Below, piece after piece: positions 27,161 through 35,811 of a stretch of DNA of 64,000 bases. The stretch is taken from the NCBI RefSeq assembly GCF_001542915.1, contig NZ_LNNH01000016.1, forward strand, positions 1 to 64,000, in the 5' to 3' direction. The notes under the pieces are model-generated. The model searched no databases. It was not told where the DNA came from and saw only the letters and a program-made list of their open reading frames with translations. Every line of letters starts with the position of its first letter. Positions within the stretch are counted from its first letter, which is position 1. Origin of the DNA: Peribacillus simplex. GTDB taxonomy: Bacteria > Bacillota > Bacilli > Bacillales > DSM-1321. The translations under genes were made by a program, and so were the position numbers.

Positions 27161-28492
27161 ATGAAGTCTTTTTATAAGGGAACGCTCATCTTGATTATTG
27201 CAGCGTTTTTCGGTGAATGTATCGAGTTTTTGGTGAACATGATCCTAGCCAGGGAATTACACGAGGAGGGCATGGGATTATATATGTCCCTATTGCCCAT
27301 TTTCTTTTTGATATATGTGATAGCCAGCCTTGAATTACATATTTCCATATCAAAATTCGTTGCAGAAAATAAACGGACCATGCATTATAACCTTATCATC
27401 CATGCGCTTAAAATGGCTGCAGTCGTCGTCTTGATCATGTGTGTGGTCATGCCTTTCATCCTTTCTTTTTCATCCGTCATGGACCGCTATCACCCCTATA
27501 TTAAATGGCTGCTCATCATCTTGATCCCTATCGTCGCCTTTTCTTCCATCGCGAGAGGGTATTTCATGGGTGTCCAACAAATGGGGAAAATCGCCTTTTC
27601 CAATTTTTTGAAAGATATCATTCAATTTGGCTTGCTTTTCTTCATTTTCAACTTATTCCATTTCAATCAAGAAAAGTCGCTGTTAATGGCCTTTTTCGTA
27701 TTGATCGGCAGTGAGTTCATCGTTTTTCTTTACTTGGTCAATCTCCTGATTCTGCAAATGAGGATCATGGGACGCGGAACGAACACACGAACAACTGGAA
27801 AGCATGCCCGGCAGACATTATTGGCGGTATCGCTGCCAACCATGGGGTTAAGGATTTTCCATGCAATAACGAATGCGATTCAGCCATTTTTGATTCATAC
27901 AGCACTTCTTTCGGCTGGATTCGGGGCCGTGGTGGCTACGGAGCATTTCGGTATGCTCACTGGAGTTGCGATGACCATTGGGTTTTTCCCGGCCTTTATC
28001 GCACATTCCCTGATGATCATGCTCATCCCGAATGTTTCGAACGCGTACAAGAATCAGGACAAGGAAAAGTTGAGGGTATTATTGCAAAAATCGATGTCTT
28101 TTACCGTATTGTATGGGGTACCTGCGGTGTGTTTCATTTATTTCTTTGCCGAACCATTGACCTCACTCTTTTTTTCTTCAACCTCTGCAACTTACTATTT
28201 AAAGTTATTATGTCCTTACTTTCTCTTTCATTTCTTTGTCATTCCCATGCAAGCCTATCTCATTGGCTTAGGATTGGTGAAAGACGCTTTCATTCACACG
28301 GTCTGGTCACATATCGTCGCCTTTTTAATGATGTATATCCTTGGCTCCCAAGCTTCACTTAATATGGGAGGAATCATTTTAGGGATGAATACAGGCGCTG
28401 TTTTGCTAACGTTCATGCATTACTTGACCATTTGCAAAAAAATCGGGATAAGCATCTTCTTAACGAAATCCAGATCGATATCCATTAAGTGA
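27161..28492 (+). CDS. SpoVB/MurJ-like (MOP superfamily) membrane protein, YkvU-like
   Basis: 443 residues, about 12-14 membrane helices. GTLILIIAAFFGECIEFLVNMILAREL and GLYMSLLPIFFLIYVIASLELHISISKFVAE correspond to the N-terminal part of SpoVB/YkvU polysaccharide-flippase-like proteins. B. subtilis YkvU (about 445 residues, forespore-linked) is the closest I recall. Such proteins flip lipid-linked wall or cortex precursors; a spore envelope role is inferred. AGGAGTG precedes the ATG. Confidence 0.8.
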   Translation: MKSFYKGTLILIIAAFFGECIEFLVNMILARELHEEGMGLYMSLLPIFFLIYVIASLELHISISKFVAENKRTMHYNLIIHALKMAAVVVLIMCVVMPFILSFSSVMDRYHPYIKWLLIILIPIVAFSSIARGYFMGVQQMGKIAFSNFLKDIIQFGLLFFIFNLFHFNQEKSLLMAFFVLIGSEFIVFLYLVNLLILQMRIMGRGTNTRTTGKHARQTLLAVSLPTMGLRIFHAITNAIQPFLIHTALLSAGFGAVVATEHFGMLTGVAMTIGFFPAFIAHSLMIMLIPNVSNAYKNQDKEKLRVLLQKSMSFTVLYGVPAVCFIYFFAEPLTSLFFSSTSATYYLKLLCPYFLFHFFVIPMQAYLIGLGLVKDAFIHTVWSHIVAFLMMYILGSQASLNMGGIILGMNTGAVLLTFMHYLTICKKIGISIFLTKSRSISIK

Positions 28493-28671
28493 GAAGGTTG
28501 ATCGAGGCACTCCCTCATGATCAACCAGCTTGTCGTTTTGAAGGTTCAGGTTAAAAAAAATGAGCCTTTCCCTGTACATATCACCTTGGTTGCTGTATAT
28601 TTCAACATACTTGGGTAATAATCAAGTAAAATGGTTTAAGTAAACCATACATATAGTAATGGAGTGATTTC

Positions 28672-28863
28672 ATGAGTAAAGCTAAGGCTAAGAGCGGTAC
28701 GGGTAAAGGCACAGGAACAGGAACGGGCAAGAAGGGCTGGAATCGTTGGAAAACGGGCGCCAACAAGAAAAAAAGCGCAAAACCTTATGTAAGTAAAGGA
28801 GTCAAGCATTCCAACGACTCTAAATCTGCAGGCAACCCGAGTGGTGAAAAAACGGATAAATAA
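28672..28863 (+). CDS. Small basic Gly/Lys-rich protein, DUF3934-like
   Basis: 63 residues: MSKAKAKSGTGKGTGTGTGK, then KGWNRWKTGANKKKSAKPY and a Lys/Ser tail. The GWxRW and KKSAKPYxSKGVK blocks recall the short Bacillus proteins annotated DUF3934. Strongly basic and probably unstructured; it may bind nucleic acid. GGAGTG lies 7-8 nt before the ATG. Confidence 0.7.
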   Translation: MSKAKAKSGTGKGTGTGTGKKGWNRWKTGANKKKSAKPYVSKGVKHSNDSKSAGNPSGEKTDK

Positions 28864-28992
28864 AGACAACTTCATGACAGCTTGATGTTCCATATTCTCA
28901 TACAGGAGGTTGGTAATCTGTATGAAACTCGGGGCCGATATTCCACTCGAGGAACCATCAAGGTAAACGTCCATTATCATACATACTAAAAA

Positions 28993-29030
28993 AAAGACAC
29001 TCCCCATACGGTAGTGTCTTTCGTGTTTTT
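28993..29030. terminator. Bidirectional terminator
   Basis: AAAGACACT (28993-29001) pairs with AGTGTCTTT (29013-29021), flanked by an A-run and a T-run. Confidence 0.8.
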
Positions 29031-29042
29031 TTTATATTCACA

Positions 29043-29408
29043 TTACTTGATTTGACTTTTCGGTTTGATTGAATTGATTTTTTTCGGTGAAAACTCTGTC
29101 CGAAATCCGTTTGTGGCTTTTTTGACGGAGTCCGTCACCGAATGAATCGCTTCCCCAACATCCTGAGCGGAATCCAATAGCGGTTCGACGGTTTTCATTT
29201 TCGCTTTCACATCGTCGGTGATGTCGTTTGCCGTCTGCAATAGTTGTTTCGATTCACCCGATAAATCGTGGATGGCATTTCTTACCTCTTCCAATGTTTT
29301 ATTGGCTTCACCTATCGTCACCATACCTTTTTGAAGAGTACCGATCAAAAAAACGACGAGCCATATGAACGCCAAAGCGATCGCGGCTATACTATATTGG
29401 ATAATCAT
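29043..29408 (-). CDS. DUF948-type membrane-anchored coiled-coil protein (copy 1)
   Basis: 121 residues from the ATG at 29408 (GAGGGGGAG 8 nt upstream). One N-terminal membrane helix (IQYSIAAIALAFIWLVVFLIG) and then a helical, coiled-coil stretch: TLEEVRNAIHDLSGESKQLL, NDITDDVKAKM, SAQDVGEAIHSVTDSVK. This is the DUF948 pattern seen in YtxG-like general stress proteins. It is a paralogue of the gene at 29503-29889 in the same direction; the two share most of the helical core. Confidence 0.82.
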   Translation of the reverse strand: MIIQYSIAAIALAFIWLVVFLIGTLQKGMVTIGEANKTLEEVRNAIHDLSGESKQLLQTANDITDDVKAKMKTVEPLLDSAQDVGEAIHSVTDSVKKATNGFRTEFSPKKINSIKPKSQIK

Positions 29409-29502
29409 GATAAAAAGCTCCCCCTCTAATGTTAAGTGTTGATGCAATTGGTTTGGATATTTGAGTGGATACCGGGGTGACTTGTGTTTTTAATTGACCA
29501 AC

Positions 29503-29889
29503 TTATTTAATTTTGATTTGAACGCCCTCTGCTTCCGCTTGTGGCGGGGCTGTAGGAGTGCTTAAACGATCTTTGGAATCATTCAAACTGGCCTCCTTCA
29601 TTGAATGCGTTACATTATGAATCATTTCGCCTACGTCTTGAGCAGTTTCCAAAAGAGGGTCGACATTTTCCATCTTACCCTTTACATCTGCGGTTATTTG
29701 ATTTGCAGAGTGGATCAATTGTTTGGACTCATGCGTCAATCCATGTACGGCATTTCTTACCTCTTCCAATGTCTTATTTGTTTCCTCCAGCGTCCCCATG
29801 CCCTTACGCAGCGTCTGGTTGACCGTATAAATTAAATAGACAACCGCACCGGAGACACTGGCCACACTTAATTTGATGAACATTTTCAT
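29503..29889 (-). CDS. DUF948-type membrane-anchored coiled-coil protein (copy 2)
   Basis: 128 residues. An N-terminal membrane helix (about 4-24) and a coiled-coil region (TLEEVRNAVHGLTHESKQLI, ITADVKGKMENVDPLLETAQDVGEMIHNV by eye parallel to copy 1), then a Pro-rich tail. Tandem paralogue of the gene at 29043-29408, 94 bp apart, probably co-transcribed. GGGAG lies 7 nt before the ATG. Expected in the membrane with the coiled coil in the cytosol; function unknown. Confidence 0.82.
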   Translation of the reverse strand: MKMFIKLSVASVSGAVVYLIYTVNQTLRKGMGTLEETNKTLEEVRNAVHGLTHESKQLIHSANQITADVKGKMENVDPLLETAQDVGEMIHNVTHSMKEASLNDSKDRLSTPTAPPQAEAEGVQIKIK

Positions 29890-30072
29890 CTATCCACTCC
29901 CTTCCATTCAATTTATGCTCCTCCCCCTTCTTTCATTCCCTAAAGTCCCTGCTTGTCCAGTCACTTTATTAGCATTTCCTGCCTCCATCAAGCGAATAAA
30001 GGGTGAAAGGTCGGATGAATGCCGAACATGCCCGTTCTTCTACTTACTTGCTGACTTGTTGAAAAAGCGATT

Positions 30073-30101
30073 TTGAGGATTGATGCGGCAATACATATAT
30101 T
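30073..30101 (+). promoter_or_regulatory. Sigma-A-type promoter
   Basis: TTGAGG (30073-30078), 17-bp spacer, TATATT (30096-30101). The predicted start is near 30108, just ahead of the C-rich RNA and terminator. Confidence 0.65.
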
Positions 30102-30107
30102 CTAACG

Positions 30108-30188
30108 AGGTCTTTTCTGAAATAAATAACGGGTTATTTACCCCCTTTCCTTTAAAGGACTGTTCCCTGCCATAAGCAGGTTTTTTTA
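30108..30188 (+). ncRNA. Candidate C-rich sRNA or attenuated leader
   Basis: About 80 nt between a good sigma-A promoter and an intrinsic terminator (CCTGC-CATAA-GCAGG then seven T). It carries single-stranded C-rich blocks, UUUACCCCCUUUCCUUU and UUCCCUGCC, of the type that FsrA, RoxS and CsfG use to pair with Shine-Dalgarno sequences. The next gene starts 58 bp later, so it may instead be a transcription-attenuated leader. No Fur box was seen, so I do not name it FsrA. Confidence 0.5.
30167..30188 (+). terminator. Terminator of the C-rich RNA
   Basis: CCTGC (30167-30171), loop CATAA, GCAGG (30177-30181), then TTTTTTT. Confidence 0.75.
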
Positions 30189-30245
30189 AAAAAGATTGTG
30201 AAATCCTTTCTTTCAGGCACACTATTACTAAAAAGGGAGGTTCCT

Positions 30246-30557
30246 ATGGCCACGCGAAATGTACCAGCTAAAGATGTTGAGAAAAAGAAAGATGTCGCTT
30301 CACCAGTTGTGGAAAATGAAATAGCCCAACTCAATCGATTATTGGGAGCGGTCATGAAATATTTATCAGATGACGAGCAAGAAGAAATCGATATTGAGTA
30401 TCTTCTTGAAAACACTGAGGGTTTGCGGGATTGGTGGAACGAATATAGGGAGCTTGATCGGAAAAGGGTCGAGGAGGAAATAAGAAATTCCCTGACGGTT
30501 TTATCCTTGGATGAACTTGAAACCATCCGTGAACAAATCCGAAATAAGGATAAATGA
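30246..30557 (+). CDS. Small acidic helical protein of unknown function
   Basis: 103 residues from the ATG at 30246, with AAAAGGGAGG just upstream; the frame opens 16 codons earlier without a site. After a Lys-rich N-terminus it is largely helical and acidic: YLSDDEQEEIDIEYLLENTE, LRDWWNEYRELDRKRVEEEI, SLDELETIREQIRNK. No family recognised. Expression may pass through the leader/terminator at 30108-30188. Confidence 0.65.
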   Translation: MATRNVPAKDVEKKKDVASPVVENEIAQLNRLLGAVMKYLSDDEQEEIDIEYLLENTEGLRDWWNEYRELDRKRVEEEIRNSLTVLSLDELETIREQIRNKDK

Positions 30558-30620
30558 ATCCCCCTGTCTAGGCTTTACAATACAGGGAGGGCCTTATCCT
30601 TTTAGTTAACAACTGACCCT

Positions 30621-31307
30621 TCAAATGTGCTCTTTTTCAATTGAGAGCCTTAGATCCAGTTGAGTGGCCGTGAAGTCGACTAATGCCTGCAGCGGATTTA
30701 TAATGGTATCTCCTGTAAGAATTTCATAGCTCATCGCTGCCTTGACCATGGATAACTGAGCCACCGAAATCTGTCTTTTTTCTTCATTGAATTGCAATAA
30801 GCGATTTACGATCTCCTGGTTATATGTCTCGTTCAAACCCTTCATGATCAATTCAAAGGCATTTTTGATGATGATGATTTCAACATCGACGCCCCCATAA
30901 TTTCTTGAATGGGCGTTTAAACGTTTCATCGTTCCTTCGACAGTTGCAGGGTTCGTAAATAGCATCACTTGCGGCTGCTGCACTTGGCAAACCAGCTCAA
31001 AAAATGGTTCATCAATTTTGATGATGGGCATAGACAGCGATAGCTGTTCTTCGTTTAAAAAAGTAATATAGTTCGTGCAGGTTATCAGGATGGCATCCAC
31101 ATTACATTCGGCCATCCATTCCATCTGTTCTTTCACCTTTTTCGAAGCATCCGAAAATGTAAACGTTTCATCTGATGCCACCCGATGCATCAATCCTGAA
31201 TCTACAAAATGAAGCCATTCCATATCGAATGGCGAAAATGCTTTTTCTATGTATTCTATATTTGAATGGTGTGCATGCAAACAGGCGATCTTTTTTCTCA
31301 TGAACAT
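30621..31307 (-). CDS. Asp/Glu racemase-superfamily-like protein
   Basis: About 229 residues. Two half-domains of the aspartate/glutamate racemase fold are suggested by KIACLHAHHSN at the start and by NVDAILITCTNYITFL, where the Cys-Thr-Asn is a racemase-type active-site motif. The second catalytic cysteine usually found in the other half is not obvious (FTNPATVEGTM occupies the place), so it may be a maleate isomerase/decarboxylase-like relative or inactive. Start uncertain: ATG at 31307 (GGGGG 5 nt upstream) or 31301. Confidence 0.6.
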   Translation of the reverse strand: MFMRKKIACLHAHHSNIEYIEKAFSPFDMEWLHFVDSGLMHRVASDETFTFSDASKKVKEQMEWMAECNVDAILITCTNYITFLNEEQLSLSMPIIKIDEPFFELVCQVQQPQVMLFTNPATVEGTMKRLNAHSRNYGGVDVEIIIIKNAFELIMKGLNETYNQEIVNRLLQFNEEKRQISVAQLSMVKAAMSYEILTGDTIINPLQALVDFTATQLDLRLSIEKEHI

Positions 31308-31472
31308 CCGTACCCCCGATGCGTTTTCTGATAATTCTAACACAGAAGCCGGCATACCGGTGAAAGGATTTTACTGAATTCATAAGACTCGCCCTGCATG
31401 AATGTGGGTCTCAAGCATATATATATCATCGCAATGACAAAAACGTAATGACTATACAAGCCTTAAAGCAGC

Positions 31473-31712
31473 TTGGCAATTAATAAAAACTGGAGCGTGT
31501 TCATTATTCTCTATATAATCGCGATTCTTTTCCCTCCATTGGCCGTATTGTTAGCGGGTAAACCTATTTCCGCTCTGATCAATTTGATTCTCACGCTTTT
31601 TTTCTACATTCCCGGATTGATCCATGCCCTTTTTGTGGTGCATGATAAGAAGGCGGATAAACGATTGAAGCGGCAAGCAGCTCTATTGGCCAAAGCGAAA
31701 CGAAATGATTAG
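31473..31712 (+). CDS. Pmp3/UPF0057-family small membrane protein (YqaE-like)
   Basis: 79 residues. Two membrane helices with the family core FPPLAVLLAGKPISALINLI and FFYIPGLIHALFVV, then a basic tail. Pmp3 proteins are stress-linked plasma-membrane proteolipids that influence membrane potential. The start is uncertain: the frame opens at a TTG (31473) with a poor ribosome binding site, and the GGAG at 31492-31495 has only a GTG directly behind it or an ATT 7 nt downstream. Confidence 0.75.
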   Translation: MAINKNWSVFIILYIIAILFPPLAVLLAGKPISALINLILTLFFYIPGLIHALFVVHDKKADKRLKRQAALLAKAKRND

Positions 31713-31728
31713 GCACTGCCCATCCTTC

Positions 31729-31771
31729 AACGCAAAATGACGTACACTTGTAGCGTACGTCATTTTGCGTT
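31729..31771. terminator. 17-bp perfect hairpin between convergent genes
   Basis: AACGCAAAATGACGTAC (31729-31745) pairs perfectly with 31755-31771; 9-nt loop. No long T-run, but the position between two convergent genes suits a bidirectional terminator. Confidence 0.65.
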
Positions 31772-31801
31772 GTCCCCCTCCGGACGACCTGAGGAAGCGG
31801 A

Positions 31802-34372
31802 TCAATGCAACCGGTGTGTCTTCCTGTGGCCTCTATGATAACAAGCATCACATATATGAAAACGTGAGTCATCCGGTAGCTTTTTTCCACAGCGTTTACA
31901 TTTTCTCTGGTAATTCAACATTTCATCCTTTAATTGATCATGAACGCCCTCACTGATTTCTTCACGGATACGCTCCCAATATACGGCTTCTGTTTTCTTA
32001 CCCAACCGGTATAAAAATAAGAGATGAAGGCCAATCGCCTTATAAGATAGCTCCAACTCCTCCAAATTTCTAGTCTTGATGATCGGTTCAGGAAGATCAT
32101 GGCTCTCGGCTATCGCCTCGACAGTCTCCAGCCACTGCCTGATGAGACTCGGTTCTTTGGCAGAAAAAGGGATATGCAGGAAGCCATACAAATCCAGCAA
32201 AGAAAAACGAACTTCGATTTGGGTATCCCTTATCAGCTCGTACAGCTCCCTTTCTTCCGATAGTGAAGCCTTTTTCGTGCCTTTAGGGGGCTCGAACCGC
32301 TCCCACATTTCAAAAAAAGTGCCCATGTTCCGGTAATACTTTTGAAAACGCTCGAATACGGCAGAGGTTGGGGCAATCGTAAAGGTTTGAACTGGTTCAT
32401 CCGCTTGTTCAAGCAACCTATTCATGATTTTGATTTCTGCCGTAAAGGCGACCTTGCCCGTATCATAAATGCCCTTTCTTCCCGCTCTGCCTGCAATTTG
32501 TTTGATTTCCTGTGACGTCAGTCTCCTTCTTCGGGTCCCGTCGAACTTTTCATTCTCAAGGAAGACAATGCGCCGGATCGGCAAATTCAAACCCATCCCA
32601 ATTGCATCTGTAGCAACGACAACCGATGTTTCCCCGCGATTGAAAAGCTCTATTTGCCGTTTCCTGCTCTCAGGTGGCATACTGCCATAGATCATGCTGA
32701 CATTATGTCCACTCTCTTTCAGACGCGATGCCGTCTCCAATACCTGCCTTCGCGAAAAACAAATGAGGGCATCCCCTTTTTTCGTATATTTCAATTCGAA
32801 TTCACGCTGTTCCACCTCAAGCGGTATCTCTCGTCTGTATTCAAGGAGCTCCAACTCCGCTTCATCCAGAAGATTCAACAGCATCTTTTTAATATTATTG
32901 CTTCCGATAATGTGCACTTCTTTGGCATTTGCTTGCGTAATTGCCCGAAACCAGGCAAAGCCTCGATCTTTATCGGCAATCATCTGCGCTTCATCTATCA
33001 CGATCACTTCGTGGTAATCCTTTTCATGGAACATTTCAACGGTACTTGAGGTGTGCTTTGCGCCCATGACAGCCTTTTCTTCCTCACCGGTTTTTAATGA
33101 GCAAGGTACGCCATCCGCATTCAATTTATCAAAAACTTCAAGCGCCAACAGCCTTAGGGGAGCCAGATATAAACCGCTTTCTGCTTCTTTCATTTTTTGC
33201 AATGCCTGATGTGTCTTGCCGGTGTTGGTCTCTCCGATGTGCAAGATATAGCTGACCTTTTTTCCTAATGATGGAGTATAGGCCTTGCCAATAATGTCAT
33301 TGATCATCCTTTGCTCTTCTGCCTGCTTTTTGGCTTGTTCGGCAATTGCTTCAGCTTTTCTTCTTTCTCTATTCGCCTCGTCTTTTTCGAAGATTTCCTC
33401 ATGAACTGTTTCTTCAAAAGGAATTCCCTCGAGGTTCAATAAATCTGAAACGTATTCTTCTTGAAGTTCATCGAAACAGGCCTGGGACAAATCAGCCAAT
33501 TCATCTCTCAAGATATCTTGCAGGGCGTGAACGGTCAGCCTTTCCCCATAAGACTCCAAAAAATCATGATGCAAGTGAACAGGCAAATGATTCATGTACT
33601 TTTCAGGGGCGATTTTCAGTATCAAATCCGAAACTAATCTCTCATAGAGATAAAAGTAATTTTCGTATTCAAAACGGTTCTTTCCCCAATCGAACAAGGA
33701 ATGGACATCTCCTGTCAATTCTTCAAAGAAGTCCGTGACCATCAAATATTCATTTGCTTGGAACCCGCCTTCTTCCACCAATTTTTCTTCCAGCAGGTAT
33801 GGATCGACATATTGGAATTTAGGCTTATGTTTAAGATCCTTTGCCAAAACCCCGGCAATATAAGACCTGATATGCAAATATAAAACAAGTGAGCTTTCTT
33901 CAAAATATGAGTTAGCCTCGTCTTGCAGTCGGATGCGTATCTTCCACCGTTGCTTTGCGAGACGTTGTTCTTCCTGCCTCTTGAAAAAATCCCCCCGCGC
34001 TTCTCTATATCTCTTTTCCCAATCAGCCTGCTTTTCCGCGAAGGTTTCGCTCATCCACGATAATGCGTCAAATGGTCGGTACGTTCTTAATTCATTACGG
34101 AACATACTGTTGATCAGCTTATGATCCGAGCCCTCGGTAACGAAGCCCCTTTCGTTCAGAAACACCTTTTTTTCCCTTCTCGGCACATCATTTGATGCTT
34201 TATTTAACCATACATTAAGCCAGATTTGCTCAATGAAGGATAATCTGTCTGATACATAGGTTACAAACGAAGGCAATGTCTCTCTACTCTCCAAGTAAAA
34301 ATTCATATCCTGGATGATTTTTTCCTTCGTATTTTCTATAGCTATAGGATATATACTTTCTAATTTACCCAT
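31802..34372 (-). CDS. SUV3-like DExH RNA helicase
   Basis: 856 residues. A long, largely helical N-terminal region (about 1-370) precedes a two-domain SF2 helicase: Walker A GETNTGKTH (about 382-390), DEAQ motif II (about 460), motif V ATDAIGMGLNLPIRR and motif VI QIAGRAGRKG. This combination (TNTGKTH, DEAQ, GRAGR) is the signature of SUV3, the mitochondrial degradosome helicase, and a minority of bacteria carry it. The C-terminus has a CxxC ... CxxC zinc ribbon (CKRCGKKLPDDSRFHICDAC). A role in RNA turnover is inferred. AAGGGG lies upstream of the ATG. Confidence 0.85.
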   Translation of the reverse strand: MGKLESIYPIAIENTKEKIIQDMNFYLESRETLPSFVTYVSDRLSFIEQIWLNVWLNKASNDVPRREKKVFLNERGFVTEGSDHKLINSMFRNELRTYRPFDALSWMSETFAEKQADWEKRYREARGDFFKRQEEQRLAKQRWKIRIRLQDEANSYFEESSLVLYLHIRSYIAGVLAKDLKHKPKFQYVDPYLLEEKLVEEGGFQANEYLMVTDFFEELTGDVHSLFDWGKNRFEYENYFYLYERLVSDLILKIAPEKYMNHLPVHLHHDFLESYGERLTVHALQDILRDELADLSQACFDELQEEYVSDLLNLEGIPFEETVHEEIFEKDEANRERRKAEAIAEQAKKQAEEQRMINDIIGKAYTPSLGKKVSYILHIGETNTGKTHQALQKMKEAESGLYLAPLRLLALEVFDKLNADGVPCSLKTGEEEKAVMGAKHTSSTVEMFHEKDYHEVIVIDEAQMIADKDRGFAWFRAITQANAKEVHIIGSNNIKKMLLNLLDEAELELLEYRREIPLEVEQREFELKYTKKGDALICFSRRQVLETASRLKESGHNVSMIYGSMPPESRKRQIELFNRGETSVVVATDAIGMGLNLPIRRIVFLENEKFDGTRRRRLTSQEIKQIAGRAGRKGIYDTGKVAFTAEIKIMNRLLEQADEPVQTFTIAPTSAVFERFQKYYRNMGTFFEMWERFEPPKGTKKASLSEERELYELIRDTQIEVRFSLLDLYGFLHIPFSAKEPSLIRQWLETVEAIAESHDLPEPIIKTRNLEELELSYKAIGLHLLFLYRLGKKTEAVYWERIREEISEGVHDQLKDEMLNYQRKCKRCGKKLPDDSRFHICDACYHRGHRKTHRLH

Positions 34373-34816
34373 AATGATCCCCTTTTGAATGTTCCTGTAT
34401 GTACGGTACGCTTACCTTTTATCCTCTCCAAAACATTTTTTTACATGAGGGCCATCTAGCCTTTTACCCATCATTCAGCCCTCTCCCAAGATTCAGTTAC
34501 CCCAAGGCGGCATAGCCGATGATGTGCGGCAGCCCAATCGAATGCTTGTTTAGCGGTCGATGGCACTCTTGTCAATTCATTTACAGTATAATTCATTTAA
34601 TGTGCGAATTGTGCATTTACACATTTAACGAAATCGATAAATGGCCGAAAAATAACATAGGGGCCTTCAATCTTCCCAATCAGAACGAACCCTGGCTCTT
34701 ATTCGAGTTTAGTGGAAATTCGGACAACTGTCACGTTTCGGCTTTTGTATCTTTGCCGTTCAATAGCAATGATTTTTGGAAAGCTAATTAGATTATCCAT
34801 ATAAAGGAGCCTGGAA
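34373..34816. other. Divergent spacer helicase / GGDEF gene
   Basis: No convincing gene. An open frame at 34519-34791 has no recognisable start signal or family. Promoters of both flanking genes must lie here. Confidence 0.3.
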
Positions 34817-35779
34817 ATGATACAGCAGGATATCAATTACTATAAAAATTTCGACTGCATCGCGGAAGAATTGTTGGCACTTTTGTCAAAGACGATCAAG
34901 GTCAACACATTCTACCTCTCGATATTACACCCTACGGAAAGTTTCGCGATCAAATCCTTCAATAGACAGGCAAGGTTAATTTGTGATGGTGACGTTCTTC
35001 CTTATAATATGGTATTTTGCAAATTGGCTGCCGAAAATGGCTCCGAGCCTCTTGTCATTCCTAATTTAGCCGAACACGCTTTGACTCGTGACCATCCTTT
35101 AACGAAGTACATTGGCAATGGTTGTTTCATGGGCGCCCCGCTTTTATATGACGGCAAGGTGCTTGGGACTTTATGTGCCTTTGATATTGAACCTTACGAT
35201 TTTAAAGAATATGATTCTATCCTGATTAAGTCCCTCGCCTCTTTAGCATGTCAAACCCTCATCCTTGAAGATGGGATTATCAGGGATGAATTGTCAGGTC
35301 TTTATAATAGGAACTTCCTCTATCATTATTTCGATTATAATAAAGATAAACGGAATGCTGAAATGGCGATTCTTTACATCGATCTTAATCATTTTAAAAT
35401 CTTCAATGACTCCTTTGGCCATGATGTTGGAGATTTGGTCATTAAACTGACGGCTGAGTGCCTTCAGCAAAACGTACAGGAGGACAGTCACATCTGCCGT
35501 ATTGGTGGTGATGAATTCATTGTATTACTTCATCCATCGCAAGGTGAGGATTTAATCAACAGAACGCACAGCAGTGCCGAGTTTTTATCGAATCGTTTAT
35601 CGACGATGCCCATCCTCATTAATGGAAATGATTATTTCATTACCGCAAGTATAGGGATGAGCTTTTATCCTCATGATGGGATGAACATGGAGACACTGTT
35701 GAAAAAGGCGGATCGTAGCATGTATAAGGAAAAAAAGTCGCGCCAAAAGGCTGACGATCATTTCCAACCGGGAAAATAA
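34817..35779 (+). CDS. GAF-GGDEF diguanylate cyclase
   Basis: 320 residues: an N-terminal GAF-type sensor (about 10-150) and a GGDEF domain (about 158-310). DELSGLYNRNFLY is the domain's opening motif, LYIDLNHFKIFNDSFGHDVGD the metal/phosphate region, and RIGGDEF holds the active site at residues 230-234, so the enzyme should make c-di-GMP from GTP. The inhibitory RxxD site is absent five residues before GGDEF (QEDS is there instead), so it may lack product inhibition. No membrane helix; cytosolic. AAAGGAG precedes the ATG. Confidence 0.9.
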   Translation: MIQQDINYYKNFDCIAEELLALLSKTIKVNTFYLSILHPTESFAIKSFNRQARLICDGDVLPYNMVFCKLAAENGSEPLVIPNLAEHALTRDHPLTKYIGNGCFMGAPLLYDGKVLGTLCAFDIEPYDFKEYDSILIKSLASLACQTLILEDGIIRDELSGLYNRNFLYHYFDYNKDKRNAEMAILYIDLNHFKIFNDSFGHDVGDLVIKLTAECLQQNVQEDSHICRIGGDEFIVLLHPSQGEDLINRTHSSAEFLSNRLSTMPILINGNDYFITASIGMSFYPHDGMNMETLLKKADRSMYKEKKSRQKADDHFQPGK

Positions 35780-35808
35780 AAAACCAGTTCTCCTTGGAGA
35801 CTGGCTTT
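35780..35808 (+). terminator. Probable terminator after the GGDEF gene
   Basis: Imperfect stem AAACCAGT-TCTCC / GGAGACTGGCTTT with an outer A-run. It also lies beyond the 3' end of the leftward SpoIIS locus, so may serve both. Confidence 0.5.
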
Positions 35809-35811
35809 CAT

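Noticed and set aside
28636-29007. 123-codon frame opposite the small basic protein gene
   Set aside because: It is the complement of the Gly/Lys-rich gene, which has a good ribosome binding site and a recognisable sequence.
30108-30188. Naming the C-rich RNA FsrA
   Set aside because: C-rich blocks alone are not specific, no Fur box was found at the promoter, and the gene context differs from ykuI-ykuJ.
34519-34791. 90-codon frame before the GGDEF gene
   Set aside because: No ribosome binding site and random-looking sequence; more likely the promoter region.
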